Part shown: one piece after another, positions 1 to 11,961 of the stretch
How positions within the stretch are numbered: position 1 is the stretch's first letter
How the letters are laid out: every line of letters starts with the position of its first letter
Assembly (NCBI GenBank): GCA_009809945.1
Contig: WTPW01001067.1
Coordinates: forward strand, 187,278 to 251,277
Direction of reading: 5' to 3'
Length of the DNA stretch: 64,000 bases
Source of the DNA: Gigaspora margarita
Taxonomy: Eukaryota; Glomeromycota; Glomeromycetes; Diversisporales; Gigasporaceae
Translations under genes and position numbers: made by a program
The notes under the pieces: generated by a model
Told to the model about the DNA's origin: nothing
Databases searched by the model: none
What the model saw: only the letters and a program-made list of their open reading frames with translations

Positions 1-1860
1 AATTCGTCAAATTACCCTTATCTATTTAATATTTAAGCTTTTTAATACGATGTATAATCCCATTTAATATCACTTTAAAAAAAGATGTTATATTACCAAT
101 TTATATAAAATAATTCTAAATCATGTATTAAGTTTAAGACGATTGCTATTTGTACACCATGTGTATGTACACACATATATTGATATCTCTATATAATAGC
201 TTTTGGGGTTCTAACAAAAAATATTCCTTGCAAAATTTTAGTATAAACTATAACCTTTTCTAACCCTAAAGCTACCCTCACCCTAACCTTAAGCTATACT
301 AATTTTTCGTTTATAATCTATATATTGCACAAATTCGTAAATCAATAAATTAGTATGTGTGTATATACACCTGGTGTAAGTAAATTAAGAAATTTTCTAA
401 GTTTAATATAAAAAATAAAAATTTTAATATTAAAATAAATAAATTTTTATATAAGTTATTTAACTTCGCCAAATTACCCTTTTCTACCTGATATATATAT
501 ATATATATGAACTTTAAAGTTCGAGAGAAAAGTATTAGCATTTGACTGATATTGTCAAGAAGAAACTGAAAATGAATCCATTTTTTTCGTGATCACTGAA
601 AAACTTTTCTTTGGTATACTTCTGTCACAAATTCGAATTTGTGACATTAGGGATTCGAATTTCCCGATTAGTTACCCCCACGTATAGATCTTCTTTTCTT
701 ATTTAGTATAGATAACTTTCATTTTCTATTTTTGTATAATTCATTAAATGTTAGTCAAAATGCGTAGTGTAAACTTGATAATCCTTTTTTAGCAAAATCT
801 TCATAACACGTATAGCGTATGCGTGTTAAGGGGTAAGAATTATAATTCTGCACTAGGTAACACGTTAACGTGTCGTATATTAAATTCAAATGTATATAAA
901 TGAATGGATTTGACTTCAATAAAGAAAGATAGAAGAAGAGAAGTTCCCTTTGATTTTACTTAAAGATAATAAAGGAAGTAAGCTAGTGTAGTGCTGAAAA
1001 GACCTTTATTCGAGTAAATCAAAAACTTATCTTCCAGTAACTATTAGAGTTAAATCGGTTAAACGTATACACTCTCACTCCTTAATAGTTACACTTCTGA
1101 TCAATACGGTAGCTTATCGTTAATGGTTCAATATGCAAAATTATTTTATGCCAAGACAGAAAATATTTTACACGTTTTTACTAATTATTCTTGCCAAGAA
1201 TTACAAGAATTAATAATGTTGTAGATCAAATTAAATAGTTCGGATTTACAAGCGACTTGTACTTTGTTTCAAATTTTGAAAAACAATTTAGTCCGAAATA
1301 CTAATTTGTTTAAACTAAACTCGTGTATTTTTTTTTTTTTTTTAATATCATTCATTTAACATCATGTTGAAGAACATTACAACAATTATTATTCGCAACA
1401 TAACGGAAATAATAAAATGTTTTACGGTTCACGGATTTTTTTTTTTTGGCTCCGATAGGACGAAGAAAAAAATTTTTGGGAAATATTACTATTTGATAAT
1501 TTTTTCCTCGTAATCATTATTTATTCTCCCGTTTACTAATTACCGACCGGAGTCTATTTTTCTACCGGGTTTCAAATGTGAATGAAAACCTTGAAGCCCT
1601 TGAAAACCTCGTGACTACTGTTAGTCAAATAAGGAATAGTAACAATTGATTTTAACTTACGTTGCACCAATACCGGGCTAGGTCCTTTTAACATGAGTGA
1701 TAACAGTCAGGGAATTTTGTCACCCTGAGTGATAAATAATAGTAAAAATTATAATAATAACATATAAAGTTACTATAAACTTTAAACAAACCATTCGTTT
1801 CGGCTTACAGATTATTTTTTCAAATTTTGGGATTAAGCATATCGAGGATAGTAGATTAGG
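1..1860. other. Intergenic DNA, no gene seen
   Basis: No convincing coding region on either strand. It contains a (TA)n run near 489-507, a perfect 22-bp palindrome at 624-645 centred on TTCGAA, a poly(T) run near 1328-1343, and a ctaaccctaa-type tract at 258-295 next to a 'gcaaaattttagta' segment that recurs elsewhere in the window. The stretch around 1540-1740 is a little richer in G+C but encodes nothing I recognise. Confidence 0.6.
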
Positions 1861-2766
1861 GTTATTTAGAGCTCTTTTTTAAAATTTTGCAAATTTTGCA
1901 AATTTTTTTAATAAAATTTTTTAAAAAGAAAAATTTTTTCAATTTTAAAACCGCAATTATGTATAAAATTTAATGCTAAACAAGTTTACTTAGTAGCAAA
2001 ATATAGGTATCTTGACAAAAAAGCAAGTTAGCTATATGCTAAAGTTAAAAAGTTTTAGTTTGTAATATAAACCCTTTTTTTCAAGATAACCTGCTTTGGG
2101 CTTCTAAGTAAACTTGTTCAGCATGTAATTTTACTCATATCAAGGTCAAACCATGTTTTCTCAAACCTTTTACTAAGTGAAAAATGGGTTTAAAGTTAGA
2201 AAAAAATTTTTTTTCAAACTTTAAGGGTAGAGGGTACATAGATTATTTTTATATAGTTTTATATGGTAGTTTGAAAATTTCATATAAAACTGATATATGC
2301 TACTAATAAAACTTTTTTAAATTACAACTAATTTTTATTAAAATTTTACAAAATATAAATAAAACAATTTATCTATAGTAAAATTTTGAACTATTATTAT
2401 ATTTTAAAAAAATGAATTTAACTAATTTTAACACCTGGTTAAAGTTATAAATTTTAACTACTCTTTATTTTTATAAAAGTTTTTTATATAAAAATTATTC
2501 TTTAAAGATTAGGGTTAGAGTAGAGGTTATATTAAGTTAGAGAGTGGATTAATTATATGCAAAATTAGATGCTAAAAACTTCTACTTAATAACCCAAAGC
2601 TAGTTTTTTGTAATAAAATTTTGCAATATTGATAATTTTTTGATTTTTTTCTAAGTTTTCTTAAAATTTTCTTTATTTTGTTACACAAGATCCTGCGACA
2701 TGATTGGCAAATTATAGGGTAGTTAACATCACCAGAGGCAAATTAGCAACACTCTAAAAAAATATA

Positions 2767-3552
2767 AGGTAGACTGCCCTATTTCCACAAACTTTTTTTT
2801 GCTACATACAAAATTTTTTAAAAAATAAATATCTTTTTATAAAATTATGTATATATAATCTATAACTAATTTATTATTTAAATATATAAAAATTAAACCA
2901 ACTATATATGTATAATTTTTTTTTTAGTTAATAAAAAAAATATCCTATAAATTTTATAAAAATTTAAAGGTGCGACCTATTTCCACAAATAGTAAAACAG
3001 ATTTTGATCCATTGGCCCATTTTGAATTATTTAACTACCAAAATATTCANCTCAATAAGACGATTCCAATGAGCCTAAAATCATCAAAATCCAATCACAG
3101 GATCCCAAGATCGTTCAACTTTTTTATAATAATATTTTTATTATTTTAAAGCTATAAAACACTATTAAAATCACTATTAAAATCACACAAAAGTTGAACG
3201 ATCTCAGGATCCTGTGATTGGATTTTAATGATTTTGAGCTTGTCAGAATCGTCTCATTGAGACAAACATTTTGGTAGTTAAATCACTCAAAACGGATAAG
3301 TAGATCAAAAGTTATTAGCAATTCTATAAATTAGTTTATGTATTAAAATAACTAAATTGGAAACAAACCTTTAGATAATCTTAAAATTCTGTAATCAAAT
3401 TTTAGCAGTTATGGGCTTGTTTAAAATGTTTAACTAAGGTAATTATTTTAATAGTAAAATTACCCCAAATAAAGCTAGTGAATTAAAAGATATTTACTGT
3501 TCTTTACTGTTTGTGGAAATAGGGTAGTTTGTGGAAATAGGGCAGACCACCT
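2767..3552. mobile_element. TA-target MITE nested in TTAA element
   Basis: Flanked by TA at 2765-2766 and 3553-3554, with terminal repeats AGGTRGWCTGCCCTATTTCC on both sides. The right terminus carries a second adjacent copy of 'tttgtggaaatagggta'. It contains a further foldback at about 3005-3320. TA duplication fits Tc1/mariner-type mobilisation; no transposase is present. Confidence 0.7.
3005..3320. repeat. Nested foldback, copy 1
   Basis: The arms (about 3012-3125 and 3190-3310) are near-perfect reverse complements centred on an A/T loop, sharing 'ccaatcacaggatcc' and 'gatcgttcaac'. A diverged copy of the same foldback lies at about 5075-5455. One ambiguous base (n) is present in the left arm. 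Confidence 0.75.
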
Positions 3553-3764
3553 TAGTTATATATATTACAAAGTTTTTCTAAATTGGCCTAATTTTTCTGG
3601 GTTGGCCCAAATTTTCTGGGTTGCACAAAATCGCCAATTATGATTGGTCAATTTGCATAAATTTATACAGTAAGTTAGTTTTATTGCTAAATTTTAATAT
3701 CCAAACTTTAAAATAAATATTTTACTAAGTTTTTAACCAATTTTAATAATTTTACTATTATTAG

Positions 3765-3920
3765 AGCCATGTTATTAATCACCTGATTATTTTTTATTAG
3801 AGGTCTACTTCTCTTCTCTCCTCCTTAATATAGATTTGGTTAGGTTCTTATATATAATTTCAATATTTTTTACCTCCCTCCCCCTAAAAAATCACCTGAT
3901 TTTTGTTAATCTCCTTAAAT
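3765..3920. repeat. Short dispersed repeat, copy 1
   Basis: About 150 bp containing 'aatcacctgatt' near both ends in near-inverted arrangement and 'agatttggttaggttc' inside. It is the reverse complement of 12561-12700, so the pair defines a small non-coding dispersed family. Confidence 0.65.
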
Positions 3921-4212
3921 CAGAAAACTTGCTTTACAAACTTGTATTAAGAATTAAAGTTAGTTTACTTAATATAATTTTTTATAAAATTAAATATAAA
4001 AAAAATTACTATTAAGATTATATATAATTTTAAAATAGTACCCTCTATCTTTAAGCCCATTTTTCACTTAGTAAAAGGTTTGAGAAAAATATTTTGATCT
4101 TAATATAAGTAGAATTACATACTGAACAAGTTTATTTAGAAGCCCAAAGCAGGTTATCTTGACAAAAGAAAGAAGTTTATATTACAAACCAAAATTTTTT
4201 AACTTTAGCATA

Positions 4213-5541
4213 AGGAGCATTCATAAATAATGTTATATTTGAGAGGGTCCTCCAAAATATAATGTTTTTTTCAATAAGTAGACGAGGAGATCAAAAAAAT
4301 ATAATATAATTTTTTTATAAAAATTTGTCTAAAACTTGATCCAGAGTTCCAAATTAGATAATTTTAGTACCATTCGAATCGACTCGAGGAGAGGATTCGA
4401 ATGGTACCAAAATTATGTGATTTGGATTACTGGATCACGTTTTATTAACAAAATACTATTGGATATAATGTTTTCTTATAAAATTACTATAAAATTAATA
4501 ATTTTTTGTACAATTATTATAAAACGCACCTATGGTGTTTTACCACCATAGGTAAATTAGATTTGCAAATCTATATAACAAAAACAAAAAAATAAATTTT
4601 TATAAAACAAAAAATAAATTTTGATTACTTTAGGTTTAGGGTAAGACCTGGGATTTTTTCAGAGCATTAGTATATACAAAATTTAGCAAAAAATTTATTA
4701 GAGCCCCAAAGTTGGTTTTATAAGCAAATTTTGAGATATGAATGTTTTTTAAAAAAAATAAACAAAAAAACAAAATTTTATGTTACACCTAATCTTAAAT
4801 TTTGATTGGCTATTCTAATAGTTTTGTGAAACATGGTGTGAAACACCATAAGTGCATTTTAGTAAAACTCTTTTTTGTAAATAACTCTTGATCCAGTGAT
4901 CCAAATGAAATAATTTTGGTACCATTGGATTTGTCTCATAGAGATGAATCGAATAGTACCAAAATTATCCAAATTGGATTACTAGGTCATAATATATCCA
5001 AGTTTTGTAAAATTATTATATAAACATACAGATTTTTAAAACATATCTGCAGATTTTTGGAATCTACTATTAAAAATTCTAAAAATCTTTAACAGTGAAT
5101 AACTTTTGTTCTACTGGTTTATTTTTGATAAAACAACTACAAAAATTTTCATATTGATAAGAATATTCCAATGAACCCAAATATTAAAATTCAATTATTG
5201 GGTCCAGAGATCGTTAATGATTTGTATTACTTCAGATGTTTAAAGATTAAAAAAACTAATCCTTAAATATCTAAAGTAATACAAATCATTAATGATCTCT
5301 GGATTCAGTAATTGGATTTTAATGATTTTGGGTTCATTAGAATCATCTTATTGATGTAATCATTTTGGTAGTTGTTTTATTAAAAACAAACCAGTAGAAC
5401 AAAAGTTATTCACTATTAAAGATTTTTAAAATTTTTAATAATAAATTTCAAAAATCCACAAATATGATTTTTTTTTTTATATAGTCTAGGGGGGTCAAGA
5501 GCTACTATATAGGGGTATATAATGTAATTTATAGATGCCTT
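4213..5541. mobile_element. MITE with 4-bp duplication, long copy
   Basis: Terminal repeats of the form RGGCATYCATAAATAA lie at both ends. Flanking CATA at 4209-4212 and 5542-5545 is a 4-bp target duplication: the intact sister arm at 2028-2045 reads straight through with a single CATA, which acts as an empty site. This 1.33-kb copy is longer than the 526-bp copy at 6457-6982 because it carries internal insertions, including a small 'catggtg' inverted pair (4527-4558 and 4829-4860) and a foldback at about 5075-5455. Short open frames here are not supported as genes. Confidence 0.8.
5075..5455. repeat. Nested foldback, copy 2
   Basis: Long arms centred near 5245 and sharing 'acttttgttctactgg' at the outer ends. 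Homologous to the foldback at 3005-3320 ('caataagacgattccaatga' block). It sits inside the MITE at 4213-5541, a third level of nesting. Confidence 0.75.
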
Positions 5542-5779
5542 CATATAGCTAACTTGCTTTTTTGTCAAGATAACCTATATTTTGCTACTAAGTAAACTTG
5601 TTCAGCATAAAAATTTTACACATAATTGCAGTTTTAAAATTGAAAAATTTTTTCTTTAAAAAATTTTATTAAAAAAATTTGCAAAATTTGCAAAATTTTT
5701 AAAATTTTAAAAAAATGTAATTTCAAAATTTAAAAAAGGGTTTTAAAATTTAGTGCACCTGCATTGCGGTGCACTCCTT

Positions 5780-5915
5780 TGATGTATCTCAAATCTTACT
5801 AGAGTAACCCCTGTTGTGTTATTGACAAAAAATGCTTCTCTTGCGATTTTACTAATATTTTAAAACTCCGATTCTAACTCTAATTCTAATTCTAATCCTA
5901 ACTCTAATCATTGTT
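5780..5915. repeat. Telomere-like module
   Basis: 'ttactagagtaacccctgt' is followed by 'aaaaatgcttctc' and then a degenerate ctaactctaattctaa tract. The same module occurs at 29870-29965 and, reversed, at 56040-56240. It is too degenerate and internal to be a telomere; it looks like part of a dispersed element. Confidence 0.55.
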
Positions 5916-6089
5916 TGTATTTGTTACTATAAAGTGCACCACAGTGCAGGGTGCACTAAATTATAAAACCCATAAACTAACACTCATATATCAACAGATA
6001 TGGCATATTTATTGACTAATAATGTTAAATAAAATTTAAACCAATCATTTATATGATATTGCATGATTATTAAAAATAAAAGTGATTAT

Positions 6090-6275
6090 CTGACATGTCT
6101 TATGTGAACACTAAACGATTTTTGTATAAGTTATTTGGCTACCTCCTAATACAATATACAAATTTTCATTTATTTTTTAAGAGATGAATGAAAATTTGTG
6201 TAATTGTATTAGAAGGAGGCTAAATAAGTAATACAAAAATCATTCAATGTTTACATAAGACATGTTGAATAAGCA
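6090..6275. repeat. Foldback repeat
   Basis: Arms share 'acatgtcttatgtgaac', 'tatttggctacctcc' and 'acaaattttcatt', closing on a short A/T loop near 6175. Non-coding. Confidence 0.75.
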
Positions 6276-6456
6276 TATTATTGGTCAAATTGTAGCTAAT
6301 AATTGCTGATTTCTTTATCACATTATTCGGCAAACTCATATTATCATAAAAAAATTTCTTGCTATTATTTTTTTATATATTACAATATAATTGTGTTATT
6401 CAAATTAAAACTCAGTAAGTGACTTTCTACCAATCATGATCATAAATTGCTGAATA

Positions 6457-6982
6457 GAGGGAATCTATAAATAACATTATATTTGAGGGGGGTCCTCCAA
6501 AATATAATGATTTTTCAATAAATAGGAGGGTTAAAAAAAATATAACATAATTTTTTTATAAAAATTTGTCTAAAACTTGCCCAGAGGTCCAAATTGGATG
6601 ATTTTGGTACCATCTGAATCGTCTTGAGAAGATGATTCGAATGATACCAAAATTATTTGATTTGGATTACTAGATCATGTTTTATTAACAAAATACTATT
6701 GGTTATTATGTTTTTTTATAAAATTACTATAAAATTAATAGTATTTTGGAAATAACTTTTAATCCAGTAATTCAAATAAAATGATTTTGGTACTATTGGA
6801 TTTGTCGCATAAAGACAAATCGAATGGTGCAAAAATCATCCAGATTGGTCACTGGGTTATAATATATCCAAGTTTTTGTAAAATTATATATATAAATATA
6901 TAGATTTTTAATTTTTTTTTATATAGTCTGGGGGGTTAAGAACTACTATGTAGGGGTACATAATGTTATTTATGGATGCCCC
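6457..6982. mobile_element. MITE with 4-bp duplication, short copy
   Basis: Second copy of the element at 4213-5541, with matching 5' ('gggtcctccaaaatataatg') and 3' ('ttatttatggatgcc') ends. It is flanked by AATA at 6453-6456 and 6983-6986, again a 4-bp target duplication. Two independent 4-bp duplications of different sequence make the target-site length credible. Confidence 0.8.
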
Positions 6983-6994
6983 AATAACCCCATT

Positions 6995-7095
6995 ATTGGG
7001 CAAATTGTCGAATATAGTAATTTGACAAATAATTGGCATATGTGCTACAAAGTAGCATATGCTCATTTTGCCAAATTACTATTATTCACCCAATA
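6995..7095. repeat. Short palindromic repeat
   Basis: Inverted arms 'cattattgggcaaattg' and 'gccaaattac...cacccaataatg' flank the loop palindrome 'agcatatgct'. Confidence 0.55.
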
Positions 7096-7499
7096 ATGCA
7101 AAAGTTATAATCAAAATTAAAGATAGACAAATTATATACTATATAAAGTTGATCAAAGAGTTTTTTACTAATAAAAAGTAGGTTTATAATAAAATCTATA
7201 GTTATAAATCATTTTTAAAATATATTAATTTTTTTTAATTTTTTATATGATATATAATTGAAAATTACTATTTATTACCAGTAATTAACAATAAAGTATA
7301 ATATATATATTAATAAAAAGTTTTTTTTTGTTAAAATAAAAATTAAAATTTGATTAATATTAGAGGTAGAGTAAGAACTAGAATAGAATTCTAAATATCT
7401 CTCATATAGATCATAACTAGGTTTTGGCCAATTTTTTTTTTTTAATATTTAGGGAAACCCCAGGTGTAGTACCCACCCCAAACTTTATTAATACTTAAG

Positions 7500-7770
7500 T
7501 GAATTGACATATGGAGGTGAGTTAGTAGAAAAGGAACAAATTATTTTTAGTAAAATTTTTTTAATTTTTAAATTTAAATATCTTAACAACTATTTAATCA
7601 AATTTGCTAAAAATTATTTGATTTTAATCTTGAAATTATATAGGATTAAAATAAAAAAATTTTATTAAATTTATTAAAATAGTTGTTAAGATATTTAAGT
7701 TTAAAGTCAAGAAAACTTTTACTTAGAAAAAATTTGTCCCTTTTCTACTGACTCACCCCCATATGGTAGT
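7500..7770. repeat. Foldback repeat
   Basis: The outer arms read 'catatggaggtgagtt' and 'tgactcacccccatatg'; inner arms read 'atatcttaacaactattt' and its complement. Non-coding. Confidence 0.7.
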
Positions 7771-7799
7771 ACTATAAATACATACATATTATATACAAG

Positions 7800-8385
7800 T
7801 ATTGAGACTAGGACTTTAGGTTGGACAACCATTTATTCACGGCTAATACCCATCAGAGCCTTCCATATTTTCACTATATAGCTGATCCAGTTTTTGTACA
7901 TCATTTACCAACCGCCAATTAGTATTCACATGTTCCTACATTATCCACATTACCTAATATAAACTTCCAATTTGATGTATATTGCCAGGTGAGCACTTTA
8001 TGTTCCCAATTTGGTATACCTGAAGAGTATTCTCAAGTTTCTACTAGCATACTTTCTAGGAGTTTATATCTCAAGCTATGCAGCTACCTTTACTACATTG
8101 GATAAATATTTCAAGCCTGCATGCTATTGCAACTAGCTAGTTTCCTGCAACTTCAGAACCCAGAACTTAACATCTCAATTCAGTAATAAGCTAATGACTG
8201 TACTTCTCTATATGGTGATAAGATATCTGGCATGTTTCACAAATGCTTCTAGTGCCAAATATAGTTGAATAGTATCTTGAGGCTCAAAGGTTTCAGGTGC
8301 ATCATTATTTTATAATGATTCTTAGCAGTTGTAGCCCCAGTTACTATTGCATGCACTTGTACTAGCTATATCTGTATTGGTAGAC
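7800..8385. other. Richer-G+C anonymous segment
   Basis: Distinctly less A/T-rich than its surroundings, with no long open frame on either strand and no family I recognise. A relic of a retroelement or old coding sequence is possible, but nothing specific supports that. Confidence 0.35.
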
Positions 8386-8391
8386 CCAGAT

Positions 8392-8689
8392 AGGACCCTG
8401 GACATCTCTCATATAGGTCATAACTAGATTTTGGCCAATTTTGACCTAATTTGCTAAAAATGACAAAATATATTTACTTTAATAACTTCTAATCCAGCAA
8501 TCAGAATTGAATAAAGTTTTTTTTTGTTAGATGCGCCTTACTGAGAGATTCATTTTTAAAAAAAGTTTATTCAAATTGGACTACCAGATGCCAAGATAAT
8601 TGCCAAAAACTGTTTTTTGCTTCTCAAATTTTAGATGTTTTTGATAAAAAATTTTAAGTATGACCTTTATACTAGATGTCTGGAGTCCT
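8392..8689. mobile_element. hAT-like MITE, copy 1
   Basis: Terminal repeats AGGACCCTGGACATC and GATGTCTGGAGTCCT enclose a 298-bp non-coding body ('ccaagataattgccaaaaac'). The same family occurs at 63557-63830, with a perfect 8-bp target duplication, and as an eroded copy at about 17497-17800. Here the flanking octamers (acccagat and ttctagat) agree at 5 of 8 bases, and all three differences are C/A-to-T changes consistent with decay. Confidence 0.7.
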
Positions 8690-9061
8690 TTCTAGATTCT
8701 CGTAGCATCCATATCACCAAAATTTGCATAGATATTACTATTAATTTTTATTACTATAGGATAGTAATCAATTTAAATCCCCCCTGACGATAACTATCGA
8801 TTAAGATAGTAATTGGTAATAATCGATAAATATCGATAAAATTTGCATATAATACCAATAATTATCGATTACTAACTTGGGAAATAACTGACATAAGATT
8901 AATTGATATGGAAATATAATTTTGTCACACCTGCGACATGTCGCACCCCTGATTCGACCAATCAAAACGCTTGATTTTGTAAGCAAAAAAAATTTTTTTA
9001 AAAATTAAAGTTTTTACTTAATAAAGTGTAAAATATATCAGTCATCCGATTTGTTACACTA

Positions 9062-9765
9062 TTGTCACATGTAAATTTTTTATATATAAAATTATAAAAA
9101 AAAACATATAAAATTACTATAAACTTTGAAGAAATGATGTTCCAAAGTCTACTATCAACTTAAAATTAAATTTTTCGGGAGTATAGAACAAGGGGAGAAG
9201 AAAAAGGTAGTACAAAAATTGGATCAAAATTTTACTGATTTTGGACAAAACAAAAATGTAACTTTGTCAAAAACAAATATTTTCTGATTTTAAGATGAGA
9301 ATCTTATGTAAAATCATGCTCTGAACAACTTTACTTAATCGGCGGAAATGGGTTACCTTGTAAGAAAAATGGGTTATCTATATGCTAAAGTCAAAATTTT
9401 TAACTTTACAAGATAAAAATTTTGACTTTAGCATATAGATAACCCATTTTTCTTACAAGGTAACCCACTTCCGCCGATTAAGTAAAGGTGTTCAGAGCAT
9501 GATTTTACATAAGATTTTCATTTTAAAATCAGAAAATATTTGTTTTTGACGAAGTTACATTTTCGTTTTGTCCAAAATCAGTAAAATTTTGATCCAATTT
9601 TTGTACTCCTTTTTCTCCTCCCCTTGTTCTATACTCCCGAAAAATTTAATTTTAAGTTGATATGTAGACTTTGGAACATCATTTCTTCAAAGTTTATAGT
9701 AATTTTATATGTTTTTTTTTTATAATTTTATATATAAAAAATTTACATGTGACAAATCGGATAAC
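9062..9765. repeat. Large foldback nested in MULE-like element
   Basis: Two arms of roughly 330 bp, centred near 9410, are near-perfect reverse complements ('cccatttttcttacaagg', 'gatgttccaaagtctac', 'actcccgaaaaatttaa'). The left arm has about 10 extra bases near its outer end. No coding potential. Confidence 0.8.
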
Positions 9766-9989
9766 TGATATATAAAAAGCATACTATATAACGTAAAATT
9801 TTATTCTGAACAACTTTTTCTAAGTTATAAAAATAGATTGTCTTAGTAAAAAAAGACGTTTTATAAGAAAAAACAAAAATTTCAAAAGTTAGCACATATA
9901 AAACTCTTTTTTTTACTAAATAATCTACCTTTTTGACTTAGAAAAAGTTGTTTAGCGTAAACTTTTGCATATAACACTTAAACATAAAT

Positions 9990-10144
9990 GGGACCCCCCA
10001 CAGCAAAAAGAGGGGCTGGGCCAAAAAAAATTTTTTCAAAAAAATTCAATATCTTGAAGAATTAAATCAATTAGAATAAAACTATCTTAAGGATAAAATT
10101 TCTAATTTTTTTGCCCAGCCCCTCCTTTTGCTGTGAGGGTCTCC
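9990..10144. repeat. Small foldback with G+C-rich ends
   Basis: The ends pair as 'cagcaaaaagaggggctggg' against 'cccagcccctccttttgctg'. The related element near 62440-62490 lacks it and reads continuously ('acttaaaaataaagatatat'), so it behaves as a mobile insertion. An AAAT-like duplication is possible but uncertain. Confidence 0.7.
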
Positions 10145-10589
10145 AAATATAGATTAAATTAGTAAAAAAAAAGTTCTATATGTGATAATGTTGGAGATTT
10201 TTGATTTTTCTTATAAAATGTCATTTTTTGCTATAATAATCTATCTTTGTAACTTAGAAAAAGTTGTTTAGAATAAAATTTTACACTATATTTCTAGTTA
10301 TTGCTTATTTATTCTTATATTTTACTAGTAGAATTTTTAGTTTTTTTTAAAAAAATTTTTTTGTCTACAACATCGGGCGATTGATTGGTCGAATCACAGG
10401 ATGCGACATGTCGCGGGTGCAACATGTCGCGAGTGTGACAAATTTCTATTCCCAATTGATATATAACTACAATGATATTTATAAATTAAAAAATTTATAT
10501 TTATTAATGTTAAAATTTTTATTTTATTAATAAAAAAAATTTTTTATACATAATTGCAATCTTTACTATACCCTTATGCCAAAACTGGC

Positions 10590-11961
10590 TGTAACATTAC
10601 TGTATAACTTCATCTTCATTCTTTTATTAATTACATTTACGAAATATATACCAGTTCCAAGAATTTGCTTTTCCTGATGAAGTATAACTACAAAAAAAAA
10701 ATAAAAATATTAGTCAAAGAAATAAAAAAAATAGCCAAAAAATAAAAATAGAAGCTAGTACCTATTGTAGTACCCTTTAAAATTCAGATTTATTAACTCT
10801 CACTATTATAGCAAAGCTAGTGTCTTGGTGTAAACCAGCTTCCAGCTGATATATATTTTATCTTGTTTTTATTTTCTACTTATCAACTTGTTATTTATAA
10901 GCATTGTATGACAGAGCACTTATGTTTATTAATCAACAAAAAAAAACTAAAAATGTTGTAATTTGAGGTTAGTACTACCTTGGCATTCTGTAGCAAAACA
11001 AAATTTACAAAAGAAAAAAAACAATAGTAACAAGAAAAATGAAAGAAAACTTGAAAAAAAGAACTAAAACACCAATACTTATCTATATTATAGTTCAAGT
11101 TCCTCCAACTCAAGATCTTCATTATTGGTCTTATTCATACTTTCTGGCGAAGCATACCTACAAAGAGAAAACTATTAGTGACATGAACGAATAAAGAAAA
11201 ACAAAAAAAAAACAAAATACTTATTTATAGTTTCTCTGGTTTAAGATTATTACAGTCCTCATTCACACATTCTCCACATTCAGATCATTTCCAATTTCAT
11301 TATGTTCACTAGTGATTTACAAGAAAAAGAAAGTATAAGTAAAAGAACAAAAGAAAAGAGAAATAAGTAAACTAGAGAACAAGAAACTGATACTTATACC
11401 AGTTCTATTTCTTCCAGATTCAGATCTCTATTTACATCTCTATTTATGTTTCTTAGCAATCTGCAAAAGAGAGAAAATAAGAAAAAGAACAGAAAAAAAG
11501 AGAAACAAGTAAACATGAAAAAAAGCAAATAAAAACTGCTATACTTATCTTATACAAGTCCTATTTCTTCCAGACTCAGATCTCTATTTACAACTCTATT
11601 CACGTTTCTCGGTAACCTACAAAAAAAAATAGGAGTAAAAGAAAAGAAGAAGAGCAACAAATAAATATAGAAGAAACTAGTATACTTATACTAGTTCTAT
11701 TTCTCTTAGATTCAGATCTCCAATCACAACTCTATTTATGTTTCTTAATGACCTACAAAGAAAGAAAGTAGGAGTAAAAAAATGAAAAAAAAGTGAAAAA
11801 GTAAATATAAAAGCAAAAAAATTAGAAATTGATATACTTATACTAGTTCTATTTTCTTCTAGGTTCCATTTCATCTGTTCTGGTAAAGGCTTAACCGACT
11901 GAAAAGAAAATATTAATACTGTAATAAAGAAAAAAGTTATAATTAAGGGTAGAGGATACAT
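10590..11961 (-). repeat. Exon-like tandem repeat, ~120-150-bp units
   Basis: On the minus strand at least five diverged units repeat: a T-rich tract ending in a tttgtag-type acceptor, about 60 coding-like bases, then a gtataag-type donor. In the open frame three units read SLRNINRVVIGDLNLREIELV-like peptides, another reads NEDLELEELEL. This resembles a chain of short exons and introns encoding acidic repeats. Against this, donor and acceptor phases do not agree between units, so a continuous spliced frame cannot be drawn. The in-frame ATG at 11961 followed by a hydrophobic stretch (MYPLPLIITFFFITVLIF) lies in the terminus of the flanking TTAA element, so that apparent signal peptide is probably accidental. 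Decayed repeat-exon gene or non-coding tandem repeat are both possible. Confidence 0.5.

Larger units (their letters stand above)
2225..4050. mobile_element. TTAA-target element inserted in foldback centre
   Basis: It is bounded by TTAA at 2221-2224 and 4051-4054. Terminal repeats match at 11 of 13 positions (GGGTAGAGGGTAC against AGATAGAGGGTAC). The interior just inside the left end ('tatgctactaataaaactt') is shared with the element at 11947-16556, so this is a family. TTAA duplication is the hallmark of piggyBac-type transposition, but no transposase is present and the terminal sequence is not the canonical CCC-type, so the superfamily is an inference. Confidence 0.65.
1866..5725. mobile_element. 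Foldback element hosting several insertions
   Basis: The left arm (about 1866-2220) is the reverse complement of two separated pieces, about 4052-4212 and 5542-5725. The original right arm has therefore been cut by the element at 4213-5541, and the centre is filled by a TTAA-flanked element (2225-4050). The arms contain 'aagtaaacttgttcagca' beside 'gataacctgctttggg'. No coding capacity; a non-autonomous inverted-repeat element is the simplest reading. Confidence 0.75.
8910..10453. mobile_element. MULE-like element with 9-bp duplication
   Basis: Flanked by AATTGATAT at 8901-8909 and 10454-10462, a perfect 9-bp target duplication. Terminal repeats begin GGRAATAKAA and continue 'tttgtcacac...gcgacatgtcgc...gattcgaccaatcaa'. 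The body carries two later insertions: a ~700-bp foldback (9062-9765) and a GGGGCTGGGC foldback (9990-10144). Nine-base duplications and long terminal repeats suggest a Mutator-like non-autonomous element. A diverged copy lies at about 62130-62715. Confidence 0.75.

Noticed and set aside
11686-11961. Apparent small secreted protein with signal peptide
   Set aside because: The ATG and first codons lie in the terminus of the TTAA element (11947 onward), and the frame runs through an intron-like T-rich tract; no consistent splice phase could be drawn.
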